Source of the DNA: a virus
DNA length: 51,186 nt
Reading direction: 5' to 3' (one strand)
IMG/VR virus record: IMGVR_UViG_3300021959_006617
Coordinates: 1 to 51,186 of that record
Of the stretch, positions 32,026-40,236 are shown in pieces. The notes below the pieces were generated by a model. It worked only from the letters and a program-made list of their open reading frames with translations, ran no database searches and was not told where the DNA came from. Position numbers and translations under genes: made by a program. Each line of letters starts with the position of its first letter. The first letter of the stretch is position 1.

Positions 32026-33050
32026 TCTGCCCACTCCTTGGCTTGTTCTAAAAGTTTCATGCTGGCTAGATTCTTAGCCTTGCTCTCACACATGATGTCA
32101 GCATAGTTAAGGAAACTTAATGCCCATCTATTAATCTTGTTGTTCCAATAGAAGTCACTGTGCGCTCTAAGTTTAGATTTCTTGTAACCTTGATCCAAGA
32201 GTTGGAAAAAGTTAGGTGCTGTGTCTGGATCGTGATCCACTAGATAGTCTTCTCTAGAAACAGAATAGTGTATCACAGGACGTCTAGCACCTCGCCAAGA
32301 TTCTATGACTCCTTTGAATCTATCATCGCTAGGCATAATGTATTCGCCTGTGTGTACCCAATGGTGATGGATATCTAATACCAATGCGCAATCGTCTTTA
32401 AGCTCGAGGCTGTCTTCTATGCCCCAAGTCATCTCATCGTTCTCTATGGTTATGATATTGCGTGCTTCTGGTGACATACGTTTGAGAGCATCCTTGATGC
32501 CTTGAGGACCTCTGCGTCCTGCGATATGTACATTACATTTAAAGTCTTGGAAGGTTTTACCATAGCCCATCCAACGAGCCATGTCAGTGTGATACTCGAA
32601 TTCTTCTATGCTACGTTCGACTATGTCATCGTTATCGCTAGCAAGCACAGTGAACTGACCAGGATGAAAGCTGAGACGAACATCCAGCGACCTAGCAAGA
32701 TCACCCACCTTGGCAAACTCTCTTTCGCAAAAATCTCTAACTGCGGACTGCCGCCAAAACCACTTCCAATCAGACTGAGTGTATACAGGCAGTATGTCAC
32801 TGCTAAGTCTAACCATTCTAAGATTTTTTTCAAGATTCCCTACCCTCTCAACGAGCTTGTAACAGGCCCGTATGTTATTTTCCATTAGTGACCACAGTTT
32901 ATGCTCAGCATCATTCTTATGTTCATTGAGCCACCTAACTGTGGTGCTACCTGTATTTAACTCCTTGCAGGCATCCTTGGGTTTTATTGATTTTATTTGA
33001 TCTGGTCCGTCGATCCATTTGCAGGCGAAACCTATGCGTTTTGTAGTCAT
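32022..33050 (-). CDS. uvsE: UV damage endonuclease UvdE
   Basis: 342 aa TIM-barrel metal-dependent endonuclease that nicks 5' of UV photoproducts. RLSSD (81-85), LSFHPGQFTVL (126-136), ITIENDE and LDIHHHWVH segments carry the metal-binding His and Glu residues of the family. Light-exposed waters would make repair valuable. A perfect TTGACA-N17-TATAAT ends 6 nt before the ATG, so the mRNA should begin at or near the ATG; no SD is present. Confidence 0.93.
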   Translation of the reverse strand: MTTKRIGFACKWIDGPDQIKSIKPKDACKELNTGSTTVRWLNEHKNDAEHKLWSLMENNIRACYKLVERVGNLEKNLRMVRLSSDILPVYTQSDWKWFWRQSAVRDFCEREFAKVGDLARSLDVRLSFHPGQFTVLASDNDDIVERSIEEFEYHTDMARWMGYGKTFQDFKCNVHIAGRRGPQGIKDALKRMSPEARNIITIENDEMTWGIEDSLELKDDCALVLDIHHHWVHTGEYIMPSDDRFKGVIESWRGARRPVIHYSVSREDYLVDHDPDTAPNFFQLLDQGYKKSKLRAHSDFYWNNKINRWALSFLNYADIMCESKAKNLASMKLLEQAKEWAE

Positions 33051-33056
33051 ATTACG

Positions 33057-33085
33057 ATTATACTATCTCTATCGCCAATTGTCAA
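33057..33085 (-). promoter_or_regulatory. Consensus sigma70-type promoter for uvdE
   Basis: Minus strand TTGACA (33080-33085), 17-nt spacer, TATAAT (33057-33062). Predicted +1 is the A of the ATG at 33050. The -35 lies in the last codons of the glycosyltransferase gene. Confidence 0.8.
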
Positions 33086-33872
33086 CTACAAATTTATCTT
33101 GTACTTCTGCTGGATTAGGATTACCGTGGAATACCGCAACACAGCATTCTAATGGAGGGACCACATCGTTTCTAACTTCTCTAAATTGTCGGACACCATT
33201 TTTCATGTGTAATTCTTCTCTAGATCGTATTTCCCATTTATAACTCTGTATCCATTCTATAGGCCAAAATTTTATAATATGATTCGATGTTTTCCATATC
33301 CAGTCCTGATCTCCTTGTAATCGCATAGCACCTCCTGGATCTTGAATAAATTGATCCCAAATATGTGTTTGTGTTCCGGCGTTCCAAGATAATACTGAAC
33401 TGTTTAGATATTTCCATGACTGATGAAATTTACGATTAAAATCTAATATTCCTACAAATTGATTAGTTTGATATGATAATAGTTTATCTATATTATCGTG
33501 AATAACAACATCCAAATCCATATATAATATTCTACCCTGTAAAGGCAAGGTAGGATCGAACATATGAACTTTATGCCACCATCCTTTTGCGTAACTATGA
33601 TTAGGTCTTACAATACTGCGAACGCCTTCAATAGGATGTTGATCATCGGTTAAACACACAAATTCATAAGGTAATGTTGTATGTTTCGCAACCATATTTC
33701 TTAATTTTTCTACATATTCTTTTCCGTACTTATTACCAAATCTAACACATAAGATATTGGTTTTTTCTCCATTATTATTTTTTAAGAATTTAGATTGTTC
33801 TTTTCTTGCTTTATTTTTTGCCTTAAGTGCTTTTCGTTCGGCTTTAGTTAGATTTTCTTTTGACTGTTCCAT
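33069..33872 (-). CDS. Putative glycosyltransferase (GT-A fold, DLD motif)
   Basis: 267 aa. After a very basic N-terminal segment ([20 protein letters not shown], 8-27) comes a GT-A-like domain: LCVRFGN strand, YEFVCLTDD (69-77), then the DxD-type metal site YMDLDVVI (117-124) and a QGDQDWIW segment. Donor and acceptor sugars cannot be predicted. It overlaps kdsA by 29 nt, suggesting work on a KDO-containing glycan or LPS (inference). The N-terminal LTKAExKALKA motif recurs at the ClpA C-terminus. Confidence 0.78.
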   Translation of the reverse strand: MEQSKENLTKAERKALKAKNKARKEQSKFLKNNNGEKTNILCVRFGNKYGKEYVEKLRNMVAKHTTLPYEFVCLTDDQHPIEGVRSIVRPNHSYAKGWWHKVHMFDPTLPLQGRILYMDLDVVIHDNIDKLLSYQTNQFVGILDFNRKFHQSWKYLNSSVLSWNAGTQTHIWDQFIQDPGGAMRLQGDQDWIWKTSNHIIKFWPIEWIQSYKWEIRSREELHMKNGVRQFREVRNDVVPPLECCVAVFHGNPNPAEVQDKFVVDNWR

Positions 33873-34650
33873 ATATCTCTTTTAAGTCTTCTAATATATC
33901 TTTCAATGTATCTAATCTAACCATGTTAGGACCATCGCTGGGTGCGTTGTCTGGATCTTGGTGTACTTCTAAAAATACACCAGACACACTGCCTGTGGCT
34001 ACAGCGGCACGTGCTAGATATGGAACCATGGTCCTATCTCCACCTGTGCTGTTTCCTAAACCTCCTGGTTGCTGTACAGAATGTGTAGCATCAAATACCA
34101 CAGGGTATCCAGTCTCAGCCATAGTAGGAAGGCTACGCATATCTACCACTAGATTGTTATATCCAAAAGTAGTGCCACGCTCTGTTAATAATATCTTATC
34201 GTTGCCAGTGGATGCTATCTTTTCTGCTACCTTGGCCATATCCCAAGGTGCTAGGAACTGTCCTTTTTTGACATTAACCGTGCATCCTGATTCGCCCGCG
34301 GCTATTAATAAATCAGTCTGGCGACAAAGAAACGCTGGAATCTGCAAAACATCTATGCCAGCATCTTTGCAAGGCATGATATGTTCTTTCTCGTGGATAT
34401 CAGTTAATACTGGAACACCAAAAGTATTCTTGATATGGTTTAATATTTCAAGACCTCGATCGATACCAACACCACGCTTGCCTGTTAGGCTAGTACGATT
34501 GGCTTTGTCATAGGAACTTTTGTAGATGAATTGTATTCCTAGTTTGTTGGTAATCTCTTTTATAGCGCCTGCGAGATATTCAGCGTGTTCTTGGCTTTCT
34601 ATCTGGCAAGGTCCTGCTATGATAAAGAAATCGTTGGTATTAATCATCAT
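33844..34650 (-). CDS. kdsA: 3-deoxy-8-phosphooctulonate (KDO-8-P) synthase
   Basis: 268 aa, full length. Condenses phosphoenolpyruvate with arabinose-5-phosphate to KDO-8-P, the precursor of the LPS inner-core sugar. IAGPCQIES (11-19), [55 protein letters not shown] and [11 protein letters not shown] are all family signatures. C15 in GPCQIES matches the Cys of the metal-dependent KDO8PS class (as in Aquifex) rather than the Asn of the E. coli enzyme. It probably raises KDO supply or changes surface glycan in infected cells. Confidence 0.95.
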   Translation of the reverse strand: MMINTNDFFIIAGPCQIESQEHAEYLAGAIKEITNKLGIQFIYKSSYDKANRTSLTGKRGVGIDRGLEILNHIKNTFGVPVLTDIHEKEHIMPCKDAGIDVLQIPAFLCRQTDLLIAAGESGCTVNVKKGQFLAPWDMAKVAEKIASTGNDKILLTERGTTFGYNNLVVDMRSLPTMAETGYPVVFDATHSVQQPGGLGNSTGGDRTMVPYLARAAVATGSVSGVFLEVHQDPDNAPSDGPNMVRLDTLKDILEDLKEIYGTVKRKSN

Positions 34651-34819
34651 CCTTTTCTTTTGGAAATAAATGGCTGGTCATTTCTACATCATCAACATCA
34701 GCTAGTTCACGGATCTTATCTAGATCTAACTGATCCTCGTTTTTCATGAATGACACTATGATAGAAAACACCACTATCATCAATAGTATTAATATTCCAA
34801 ATATTTCAGCTAGTCCCAT
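34640..34819 (-). CDS. Small single-pass membrane protein
   Basis: 59 aa: [20 protein letters not shown] and a few further hydrophobic residues form one membrane helix (about 4-25), followed by an acidic tail with [15 protein letters not shown] and a KEKDDD end. No recognised family. It overlaps kdsA by 11 nt and follows the QueD-like gene by 3 nt, so it is on the same transcript. Confidence 0.65.
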   Translation of the reverse strand: MGLAEIFGILILLMIVVFSIIVSFMKNEDQLDLDKIRELADVDDVEMTSHLFPKEKDDD

Positions 34820-34822
34820 TTG

Positions 34823-35272
34823 TTATCCCTCGTATATCGCTGAGTTAGCACCATGCTCTGCACATTCTACTGAATGCACCCAACAGCGATTGTTTGATTG
34901 TTCTCTGATTAGTTTGTCTGCAAATTTAAATGCGTGTTCAGCAAACTTTTCTGCACCAACGCCATCCATGACTACGATCTCTGCTAGATCCATTTCTTGG
35001 AGTTCCATGAACTTATCTAAGTAGGGATCATTTTTGTCAATGGCAGTTTTGTGATCAAAATGATCTTCTAACCATTTTCTAATCTGTTTGAGTCCACCAA
35101 AGTCCACAGCCCAGTTCTTGTTGTCCAAATGATCACAAGCGAATGTAAATTTAAACTGTAAGCTGTAGCCATGCAATAAATGGCAATGTGAATGATCAGC
35201 ATTAGGTTGTCTAAAGCATGCCGACAGCCCGATGTTATGTCCATAAGTTTTTGTAGAATAATATTTTGCCAT
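34823..35272 (-). CDS. 6-pyruvoyl-tetrahydropterin synthase/QueD-family protein
   Basis: 149 aa. CHLLHGYSLQFKF (30-42), AVDFGGLK and the C-terminal VECAEHGANSA carry the PTPS/QueD frame: catalytic Cys30, His34 and Glu. Relative to E. coli QueD the first zinc His is Cys19 and the HGH second His is Tyr36, a variant I also associate with a proteobacterial subfamily. It may make 6-carboxy-tetrahydropterin for deazaguanine synthesis, or another pterin. I chose the ATG at 35272 (SD AGGAGA) over the longer frame. Confidence 0.8.
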   Translation of the reverse strand: MAKYYSTKTYGHNIGLSACFRQPNADHSHCHLLHGYSLQFKFTFACDHLDNKNWAVDFGGLKQIRKWLEDHFDHKTAIDKNDPYLDKFMELQEMDLAEIVVMDGVGAEKFAEHAFKFADKLIREQSNNRCWVHSVECAEHGANSAIYEG

Positions 35273-35313
35273 CTCTAGTCTCCTGTTTAGTAGCAAGTTT
35301 GATGACACGCAGA

Positions 35314-35321
35314 GTATTTAG
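35314..35321 (-). promoter_or_regulatory. Late-type promoter element CTAAATAC before the QueD-like gene
   Basis: CTCTAAATAC on the minus strand, about 41 nt before the ATG at 35272. It lies downstream of a sigma70-type promoter, giving tandem early and late starts. Confidence 0.5.
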
Positions 35322-35347
35322 AGTGGGATGAATGTCTTAAGTCCACT
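35322..35347 (-). promoter_or_regulatory. Hairpin at the predicted +1 of the QueD-kdsA transcript
   Basis: AGTGG (35347-35343) pairs with CCACT (35326-35322) on the minus strand. The 5' arm starts exactly at the predicted +1 of the promoter at 35354-35382. Confidence 0.4.
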
Positions 35348-35353
35348 TTAGTT

Positions 35354-35382
35354 ATTATATAACCAAGCGTATTTAACGTCAA
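35354..35382 (-). promoter_or_regulatory. Sigma70-type promoter for the QueD-kdsA-glycosyltransferase operon
   Basis: Minus strand TTGACG (35377-35382), 17-nt spacer, TATAAT (35354-35359), 11 of 12. The -35 includes the TGA stop of the upstream gene. Confidence 0.75.
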
Positions 35383-35996
35383 TCCTTGTAGGTAGAAATA
35401 TTTTCAAAATGGACATTATTTTTTGATTTCCATATGCTTGGCATCGTCCAGTCTAAATCATTTAAAATTGTAAAATTAGATTCAGGAAAATAACGAAAAA
35501 CTTTTTCTATTTGATATACCCAGAAACTATAATCCACACCATTAGAATCTTCTTTGGAATAATTATCAGTTCCTTTATAAATGTTATTGACTTTGTTTTT
35601 TAAGGTCGGATATAGATCAAATCCTAATAGTTTAATATCTTTAAATCCTAATGTAGCCGCTACTAATACTGCATAACATCCACTGCCCCAATGTAATGGT
35701 TGATCTTGTTTTCTTTCTCCAGTGTAGGGAAGATTCGGTAATGTTTTAGTATTTTTGTGTTTTCTTATTTTAAAATAATATCTCCACCAATCGTCTCGAA
35801 CATAGATAACGGTATCTTTATTATCTGGATTTTCAGTAGCTTCTTCAGCCATTCTTCGATCACAACATATTAAATGATCCGCTATGAAATTACGATGAAG
35901 AGCATTACATCCTATAATGGTATAATCTGGTTGAAAGTTTTTTAGGTTAATGCCCTGACGACTCTCACCGTTTCCGATGACTAGTGCCTGATACAC
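35379..35996 (-). CDS. Conserved phage protein with Rossmann-like IGNGESR motif
   Basis: 205 aa. ALVIGNGESRQG (4-15), TIIGCNALHR and DHLICCDRRM suggest a nucleotide-sugar or Rossmann-like fold; HWGSGCYAVLVAATLGF and KDIKLLGFDLYP complete a domain like that of DUF115 or sialyltransferase-type proteins. A glycosyltransferase role is a guess supported by the nearby kdsA and glycosyltransferase. The start is GTG (35996), directly after the stop of the fibre gene. Confidence 0.55.
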   Translation of the reverse strand: MYQALVIGNGESRQGINLKNFQPDYTIIGCNALHRNFIADHLICCDRRMAEEATENPDNKDTVIYVRDDWWRYYFKIRKHKNTKTLPNLPYTGERKQDQPLHWGSGCYAVLVAATLGFKDIKLLGFDLYPTLKNKVNNIYKGTDNYSKEDSNGVDYSFWVYQIEKVFRYFPESNFTILNDLDWTMPSIWKSKNNVHFENISTYKD

Positions 35997-37076
35997 TTAT
36001 GATATGATACCGAACGGTCTCCAAATCCCAGGAGCACCATCTCTGGTACATACCCAACCTATGGGATTTCCTTCACTTGGTTTAGAGTTCCACACGATAT
36101 CTCCTTTGTTAAATGCTCCGCCTTGTGGTGGTTCATCTCCACTTAGATGCAATTTATCGTTAAATCTAATAGCACCATTAACGTGTAAATCAACTCTATT
36201 ATCTGGATTAGAAACGTTTATTCCTACGTTACCGTGAATTGTTGTTTTAGATTGAACAGAACCTATTTCAATATTTCCGTTTCCTGAAATACTAATCCTA
36301 GTAGTGTCACCAGTGACGATATCAAATGCAACATTCTGATGAGTACCAACAAATCCTTTTGATTCATCTTTGGTACCTAAAGACACTTCGATCATATCTT
36401 CAGCAACTGTTAATGCCGCTTTAGGTTCTTCTGTACCTAGACCGATCCTATCTGAGTCTGCATTATAAAATAAGTAACTATTAATATTAACATGTCCATC
36501 AACAGCTAACCCTTTTAATCTGCCTAATTCTCTAATGTTACTTTTTGTTACACTAGGACCTAATTCAGTTTCATCTAAAACTTTATTTCCATTAATGGCA
36601 TAGTATTTTTTATCGTGAACATCTATAGATTCACTTGAGAAAAGTGTTCCTCGATCAGTAAGAATAAATTGTTTGGTATTACCTTGACCTTTCCAGATAA
36701 GTCCTTTTGAATGTCCATCAAATTCTATCGATGTCTTTTTATCAAATTGTATATTTGCATTGAGATGCTTGACTTCTAAGGTGTCTGCTTTGATAGTTCC
36801 TTCAACGTTTAAATCGTTCGAAACTATTCCAACTTTTAGTCTATCAACTTCAACTCCAGATTCGCTGAGAGTTAATTGAGTCTTTTTAGCATTGTCTTGT
36901 ATACCAGCACTAGAAAAATTAAGTATTTTTCCACCATTAATTTTATCTCCGCTGATAGCTCTATCAGGAAGATTAGTGATTAACTCTAAAGGATTGGTTT
37001 CAGTATTGCCAGAGTTCTGGCTTTCTAATGCATCTGCAAGTTGCGCTAAGGCTTGATCGAGGTGTTTTCTATTCAT
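35997..37076 (-). CDS. Tail fibre-like structural protein
   Basis: 359 aa. A helical N-terminus (HLDQALAQLADALESQ) is followed by beta repeats, and residues about 205-330 have the IGLGTEEPKAALTV and VGINVSNPDNRVDLHV pattern typical of phage fibre shafts and tips. The C-terminus ends GWVCTRDGAPGIWRPFG, common at fibre tips. Probably a second receptor-binding or accessory fibre outside the main tail block. The start lies in a perfect inverted repeat with a late promoter. Confidence 0.72.
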   Translation of the reverse strand: MNRKHLDQALAQLADALESQNSGNTETNPLELITNLPDRAISGDKINGGKILNFSSAGIQDNAKKTQLTLSESGVEVDRLKVGIVSNDLNVEGTIKADTLEVKHLNANIQFDKKTSIEFDGHSKGLIWKGQGNTKQFILTDRGTLFSSESIDVHDKKYYAINGNKVLDETELGPSVTKSNIRELGRLKGLAVDGHVNINSYLFYNADSDRIGLGTEEPKAALTVAEDMIEVSLGTKDESKGFVGTHQNVAFDIVTGDTTRISISGNGNIEIGSVQSKTTIHGNVGINVSNPDNRVDLHVNGAIRFNDKLHLSGDEPPQGGAFNKGDIVWNSKPSEGNPIGWVCTRDGAPGIWRPFGIIS

Positions 37077-37094
37077 GATACTTTATTTATCATG
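37074..37094. repeat. Perfect inverted repeat covering the fibre-gene start and late promoter
   Basis: CATGATA-CTTTATT-TATCATG (7-bp arms, 7-nt loop) contains both the start codon and most of GATAAATA. Could be an operator for the late gene. Confidence 0.55.
37084..37091 (-). promoter_or_regulatory. Late-type promoter GATAAATA, 7 nt from ATG
   Basis: GATAAATAAAGTATC then ATG on the minus strand; no SD. Confidence 0.6.
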
Positions 37095-37099
37095 AACGG

Positions 37100-38266
37100 T
37101 TATTGTACTTTAAGTAGTACTGTCTCCTCGTTGATGCGTCCGTTGAGCTTGATTTCAGTGGTTTTGATGTCATCTAAGAACTTACGTAACTGTACTTTGC
37201 CAGCTTTTTTAAACTCTGCTAACTGTTCTACAGGCTTGCGTAAAGTTTTTTGTACGCTTAGATTTTCATCGAAGAACTGTATGCTGGTGCCTTTTATGGA
37301 TAATTCACCGTGTTCTATAGCAACATATTTGCCTAGTTTGCGTGTTTTAGAATTATAGACCCAAAGCTCTTCTGCTCCTATGATATCTACAGGATTGATT
37401 GACACTGTTTTCGTGACCTCATCAGCGGCTTTGAACTTGAGTTTCTTAGCTAGTTTCTCTGGTTCCGCTTTTCTGATTCTAGGTTTGCGTGCTACTTTGC
37501 TTTCCTGCTGTATCATATCACAGGCACCTATGATGTCGTGCAAGAACGTATTAAGTTTCTTTAGATTAGATTTGCTTAAATGACTGTAACCTTCTATGAT
37601 TTGTTCATCACTGCCTTCTAATGCTTCTAGAGTTTCTTCATAATCTTTGATATAAAAATCTCTAATGATTCTAGCGTGTGCGGCCTTGACTTCTTTAGCA
37701 CGGAATAGATTTAACACCTTGATGCTTTTAGGGTCGAACTTGTCAGGATCAGTATTGAAATCAAATAGTGCATCTTCGATCTCAGTGGTCATCCCCAATG
37801 CTACTTCACGTAATCTTTCCTGTATGCTAGGTTGTGGAGCGGCATCCTTTTTCTTTTCTATCTCATCGCCTTCTTCTGCATCGTCTTTAGACTCTTCGAT
37901 GACTTGTTTGAGTGCATTAATGACATAGTCGGCGGCATTTCTACCTTGATTGAAATCTTCACGTACAGCTGGCATGCCTCTGGTTAGGTTAGCGATAACA
38001 GCGGCTATAGAAATGTTGGTTCTCCAATCTTTGCCTCGCTTATAGAGAGCTATTTCTTCTTTGGAGAAACCGTTTTCCTGCATCCATTTGATGATTTTAG
38101 GTTTTAGTTCTTTGACAGAGCTTTCCAAACGGAAGTGATCCATGCTACGCCACCAGTTCCGCCTGTACTGTTCTGCTGTCCAGGTTTCATGTCCGTCCCA
38201 TTTCACAGAACTTACAGTACCTGTACTGACATTTATTAATCGTTTCGCTTTTTTCTTAGACGCCAT
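37100..38266 (-). CDS. Conserved hypothetical phage protein
   Basis: 388 aa, start MASKKKAKRLINV with GGAG SD; the six-residue extension to 38284 is unlikely. The N-terminal part (about 25-85: HETWTAEQYRRNWWRSMDHF, then IIKWMQENGFSKEEI and DWRTN) is well ordered. The middle (about 120-290) is a long charged helical region, with a beta C-terminal part. There is no catalytic motif. DNA or virion association is only a guess. Confidence 0.6.
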   Translation of the reverse strand: MASKKKAKRLINVSTGTVSSVKWDGHETWTAEQYRRNWWRSMDHFRLESSVKELKPKIIKWMQENGFSKEEIALYKRGKDWRTNISIAAVIANLTRGMPAVREDFNQGRNAADYVINALKQVIEESKDDAEEGDEIEKKKDAAPQPSIQERLREVALGMTTEIEDALFDFNTDPDKFDPKSIKVLNLFRAKEVKAAHARIIRDFYIKDYEETLEALEGSDEQIIEGYSHLSKSNLKKLNTFLHDIIGACDMIQQESKVARKPRIRKAEPEKLAKKLKFKAADEVTKTVSINPVDIIGAEELWVYNSKTRKLGKYVAIEHGELSIKGTSIQFFDENLSVQKTLRKPVEQLAEFKKAGKVQLRKFLDDIKTTEIKLNGRINEETVLLKVQ

Positions 38267-38295
38267 CGTCACTCCAAAGTTCATTAATGTCTGTT

Positions 38296-38324
38296 ATTAT
38301 ATCTCCGCTCTAAGAAAAGAGCAA
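38296..38324 (-). promoter_or_regulatory. Possible sigma70-type promoter
   Basis: TATAAT (38296-38301) with TTGCTC 17 nt upstream (38319-38324), 9 of 12, before the 37100-38266 gene. Confidence 0.4.
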
Positions 38325-38347
38325 GCAAAATTGGTAAAATTGACTAA

Positions 38348-38500
38348 TTATTCTCCGTCAATGTAAAAAATCAGTGCTACTATACCAGCAACTAATCCTG
38401 TAGAAAGTAATGCGTGTAATGTTCCTGCAGTTAAACCAAACACCTGGCTACCAATCGACAACAACAGAACGCTTAACCATGCTAAAATTTTACTTTTCAT
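38348..38500 (-). CDS. Small membrane protein
   Basis: 50 aa: MKSKILAWLSVLLLSIGSQV, then a polar loop and a second hydrophobic stretch (LVAGIVALIFYI). Two membrane helices, or a signal peptide plus one helix. A good SD (AGGAGA) lies 6 nt upstream, supporting a real gene. Function unknown. Confidence 0.7.
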   Translation of the reverse strand: MKSKILAWLSVLLLSIGSQVFGLTAGTLHALLSTGLVAGIVALIFYIDGE

Positions 38501-38509
38501 TTAGTCTCC

Positions 38510-39157
38510 TTATGTTAAATTAATTGATGCGTAGTAGCCTTTACCTGTGGTATCATAACCATCAAAGCCTTCTAGTTCTTCACCGTCATAATCAACACCA
38601 GTGATTAATTCCCAACCTTCAAAATCTGTAGTATATATCTTTAACTTGCTGGGATCGAATGGTTGTTTAAGATGTATATCCGCCGCAAAGAACTGTCCTT
38701 TTTCTGAGGATTGCACACAGAAATAACCATCTACATCATCCCAGTCACTGGCATAGGTTTCACCCTGCTCGAGTTGGACACTGTGTTTTTCTTCTAGTTC
38801 CCAAGATAATCCTTCATCAAACACTGTCTCACCTTTTTCATCTTCGACTTGGATATGATTAAGATCGCTAAACTCACAGCCTGACAGATTATCTAAATGA
38901 CCTTCAGTCTCGTACCAAGCACCATCATTACAGAATCTCGCTTCTTCAGGTACTGAATTTTCTTCTTCCTCATCTAACCAGCTCGTACAATGCTCGATGA
39001 TATCTGCTTCGTCTTTGTCCTTCCAGTATTCGTACTGTGCTTCATTGAGTCGTCCAATAGCGATCTCACCACCATAACCCCAAATAGTTAATTTGTAAGT
39101 TGCTGGAGTAAATTTAAGGGTTTCTACTAATTCTTGTTTTTCTTGATTTGTTGCCAT
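38510..39157 (-). CDS. Conserved acidic hypothetical protein
   Basis: 215 aa, very acidic (Asp/Glu-rich loops) and beta-rich with many aromatic residues: KLTIWGYGGEIAIGRL (22-37) and YYASINL at the end. The high negative charge could mimic DNA (inference). It lies behind a perfect sigma70-type promoter, so it is likely made early. SD AAGGTGAT. Confidence 0.6.
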   Translation of the reverse strand: MATNQEKQELVETLKFTPATYKLTIWGYGGEIAIGRLNEAQYEYWKDKDEADIIEHCTSWLDEEEENSVPEEARFCNDGAWYETEGHLDNLSGCEFSDLNHIQVEDEKGETVFDEGLSWELEEKHSVQLEQGETYASDWDDVDGYFCVQSSEKGQFFAADIHLKQPFDPSKLKIYTTDFEGWELITGVDYDGEELEGFDGYDTTGKGYYASINLT

Positions 39158-39178
39158 AATATCACCTTTCTAATTATG
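39155..39178 (-). promoter_or_regulatory. Leader hairpin pairing with the start codon of the 39157 gene
   Basis: CATAAT (39178-39173) is exactly complementary to ATTATG (39160-39155), which contains the ATG. The SD lies in the 12-nt loop. The predicted +1 (about 39180) is just before the stem. Confidence 0.4.
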
Positions 39179-39186
39179 ATACAAGC

Positions 39187-39215
39187 ATTATACTACCAAT
39201 ATATGTATTTGTCAA
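39187..39215 (-). promoter_or_regulatory. Consensus sigma70-type promoter
   Basis: Minus strand TTGACA (39210-39215), 17-nt spacer, TATAAT (39187-39192), directly after the stop of the upstream gene. Leader about 23 nt. Confidence 0.85.
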
Positions 39216-39566
39216 TCAGAAAATGTGTTGAGAAATGACCATACAGCTTATCCATACCCACAATGTGTTGAATGCTACTAACGTAGGTAACAACTTTTTA
39301 TTGCTGGCCCATATCAATAGTATACTGGTAATAAGAGTAAAAAAATATAACCACCAGATATGAACACCAAAAATTAAACCAGGAACTATTATTATGGCTT
39401 TTGTTACCCAACTAAGAAATTCTACTTTATTATATGAAGTCCAATAATTAGATTCTTGCCACATGCTATAGCAATCTAGAATTTTTTTAAATCCTATATG
39501 ATTATAACTTATTAATATAATTATTAACGAAACTAATGTTGCTGATAAAACTTGTATAAATGACAT
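39216..39566 (-). CDS. Membrane protein of unknown function
   Basis: 116 aa with three to four predicted membrane segments (about 5-20, 55-70, 72-88 and 94-113) and many Trp residues. Not recognised. It lies 1 nt after thyX, presumably on the same transcript. Confidence 0.6.
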   Translation of the reverse strand: MSFIQVLSATLVSLIIILISYNHIGFKKILDCYSMWQESNYWTSYNKVEFLSWVTKAIIIVPGLIFGVHIWWLYFFTLITSILLIWASNKKLLPTLVAFNTLWVWISCMVISQHIF

Positions 39567-39567
39567 A

Positions 39568-40236
39568 TTAAACTATATCTAATGTCATAGGAAATATTTC
39601 AGAAATAACTTTAGCACAGGAGTTAGCTATATCCATGTGTTCTTTTTGGGTTCCGTTAGCAGAACGTAGATCGATATAGTGTATCCATGAGCGCAGAGTA
39701 CCGTTCATATACAATCTAGTTTTGGTATTGCCTTCTGGTAAGACAGCACGGGCTTGTTCTTTGGCGATGCCATTAGCGATAGCCCATTCATAAGTTCCTT
39801 TGGCTAAATCGATAACATACTGCTGACGTTTTTCCCATTCTTTTTTAAGTTCATCATTATCAACATCGATTGAGTTCTGTCTGTTTGTGGTGTCCTGTAG
39901 TCGTGCCTCACGTAGGACAAACTGATCACCAAACTCTGCTGGATCCGCATAGCGTTGGCTGAACTCTTGGAATGAGAATGAACGATGTCTTACTATCTGG
40001 TGTGCTATGTCACGGGTAGTGTTGATCTCTAAACAGGCTGATACCATTTCTAATGGTGACCAATGTTTATGCTTGATTAGATATTTGATTAATTTTTCAG
40101 ATGTTTCTTTGTTCATCTGGTTTGATGGATTTGAAACCCTAGCACAGAATGCTATAAGTTCCTGGCAATTTTCTCCAAATCCTAGTTCGGCCGGAGCCTG
40201 ACTGTAAGAAATTAATTTAATAATCGATTGATCCAT
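39568..40236 (-). CDS. thyX: Flavin-dependent thymidylate synthase ThyX
   Basis: 222 aa. Makes dTMP from dUMP using FAD and methylene-tetrahydrofolate. The ThyX signature RHRSFSFQEFSQRY (83-96) and the preceding HWSPLEM (58-64) are intact. The C-terminal LRSWIHYIDLR segment is also typical. It supplies thymidine for phage replication. It overlaps the gene upstream by 20 nt. Confidence 0.95.
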   Translation of the reverse strand: MDQSIIKLISYSQAPAELGFGENCQELIAFCARVSNPSNQMNKETSEKLIKYLIKHKHWSPLEMVSACLEINTTRDIAHQIVRHRSFSFQEFSQRYADPAEFGDQFVLREARLQDTTNRQNSIDVDNDELKKEWEKRQQYVIDLAKGTYEWAIANGIAKEQARAVLPEGNTKTRLYMNGTLRSWIHYIDLRSANGTQKEHMDIANSCAKVISEIFPMTLDIV

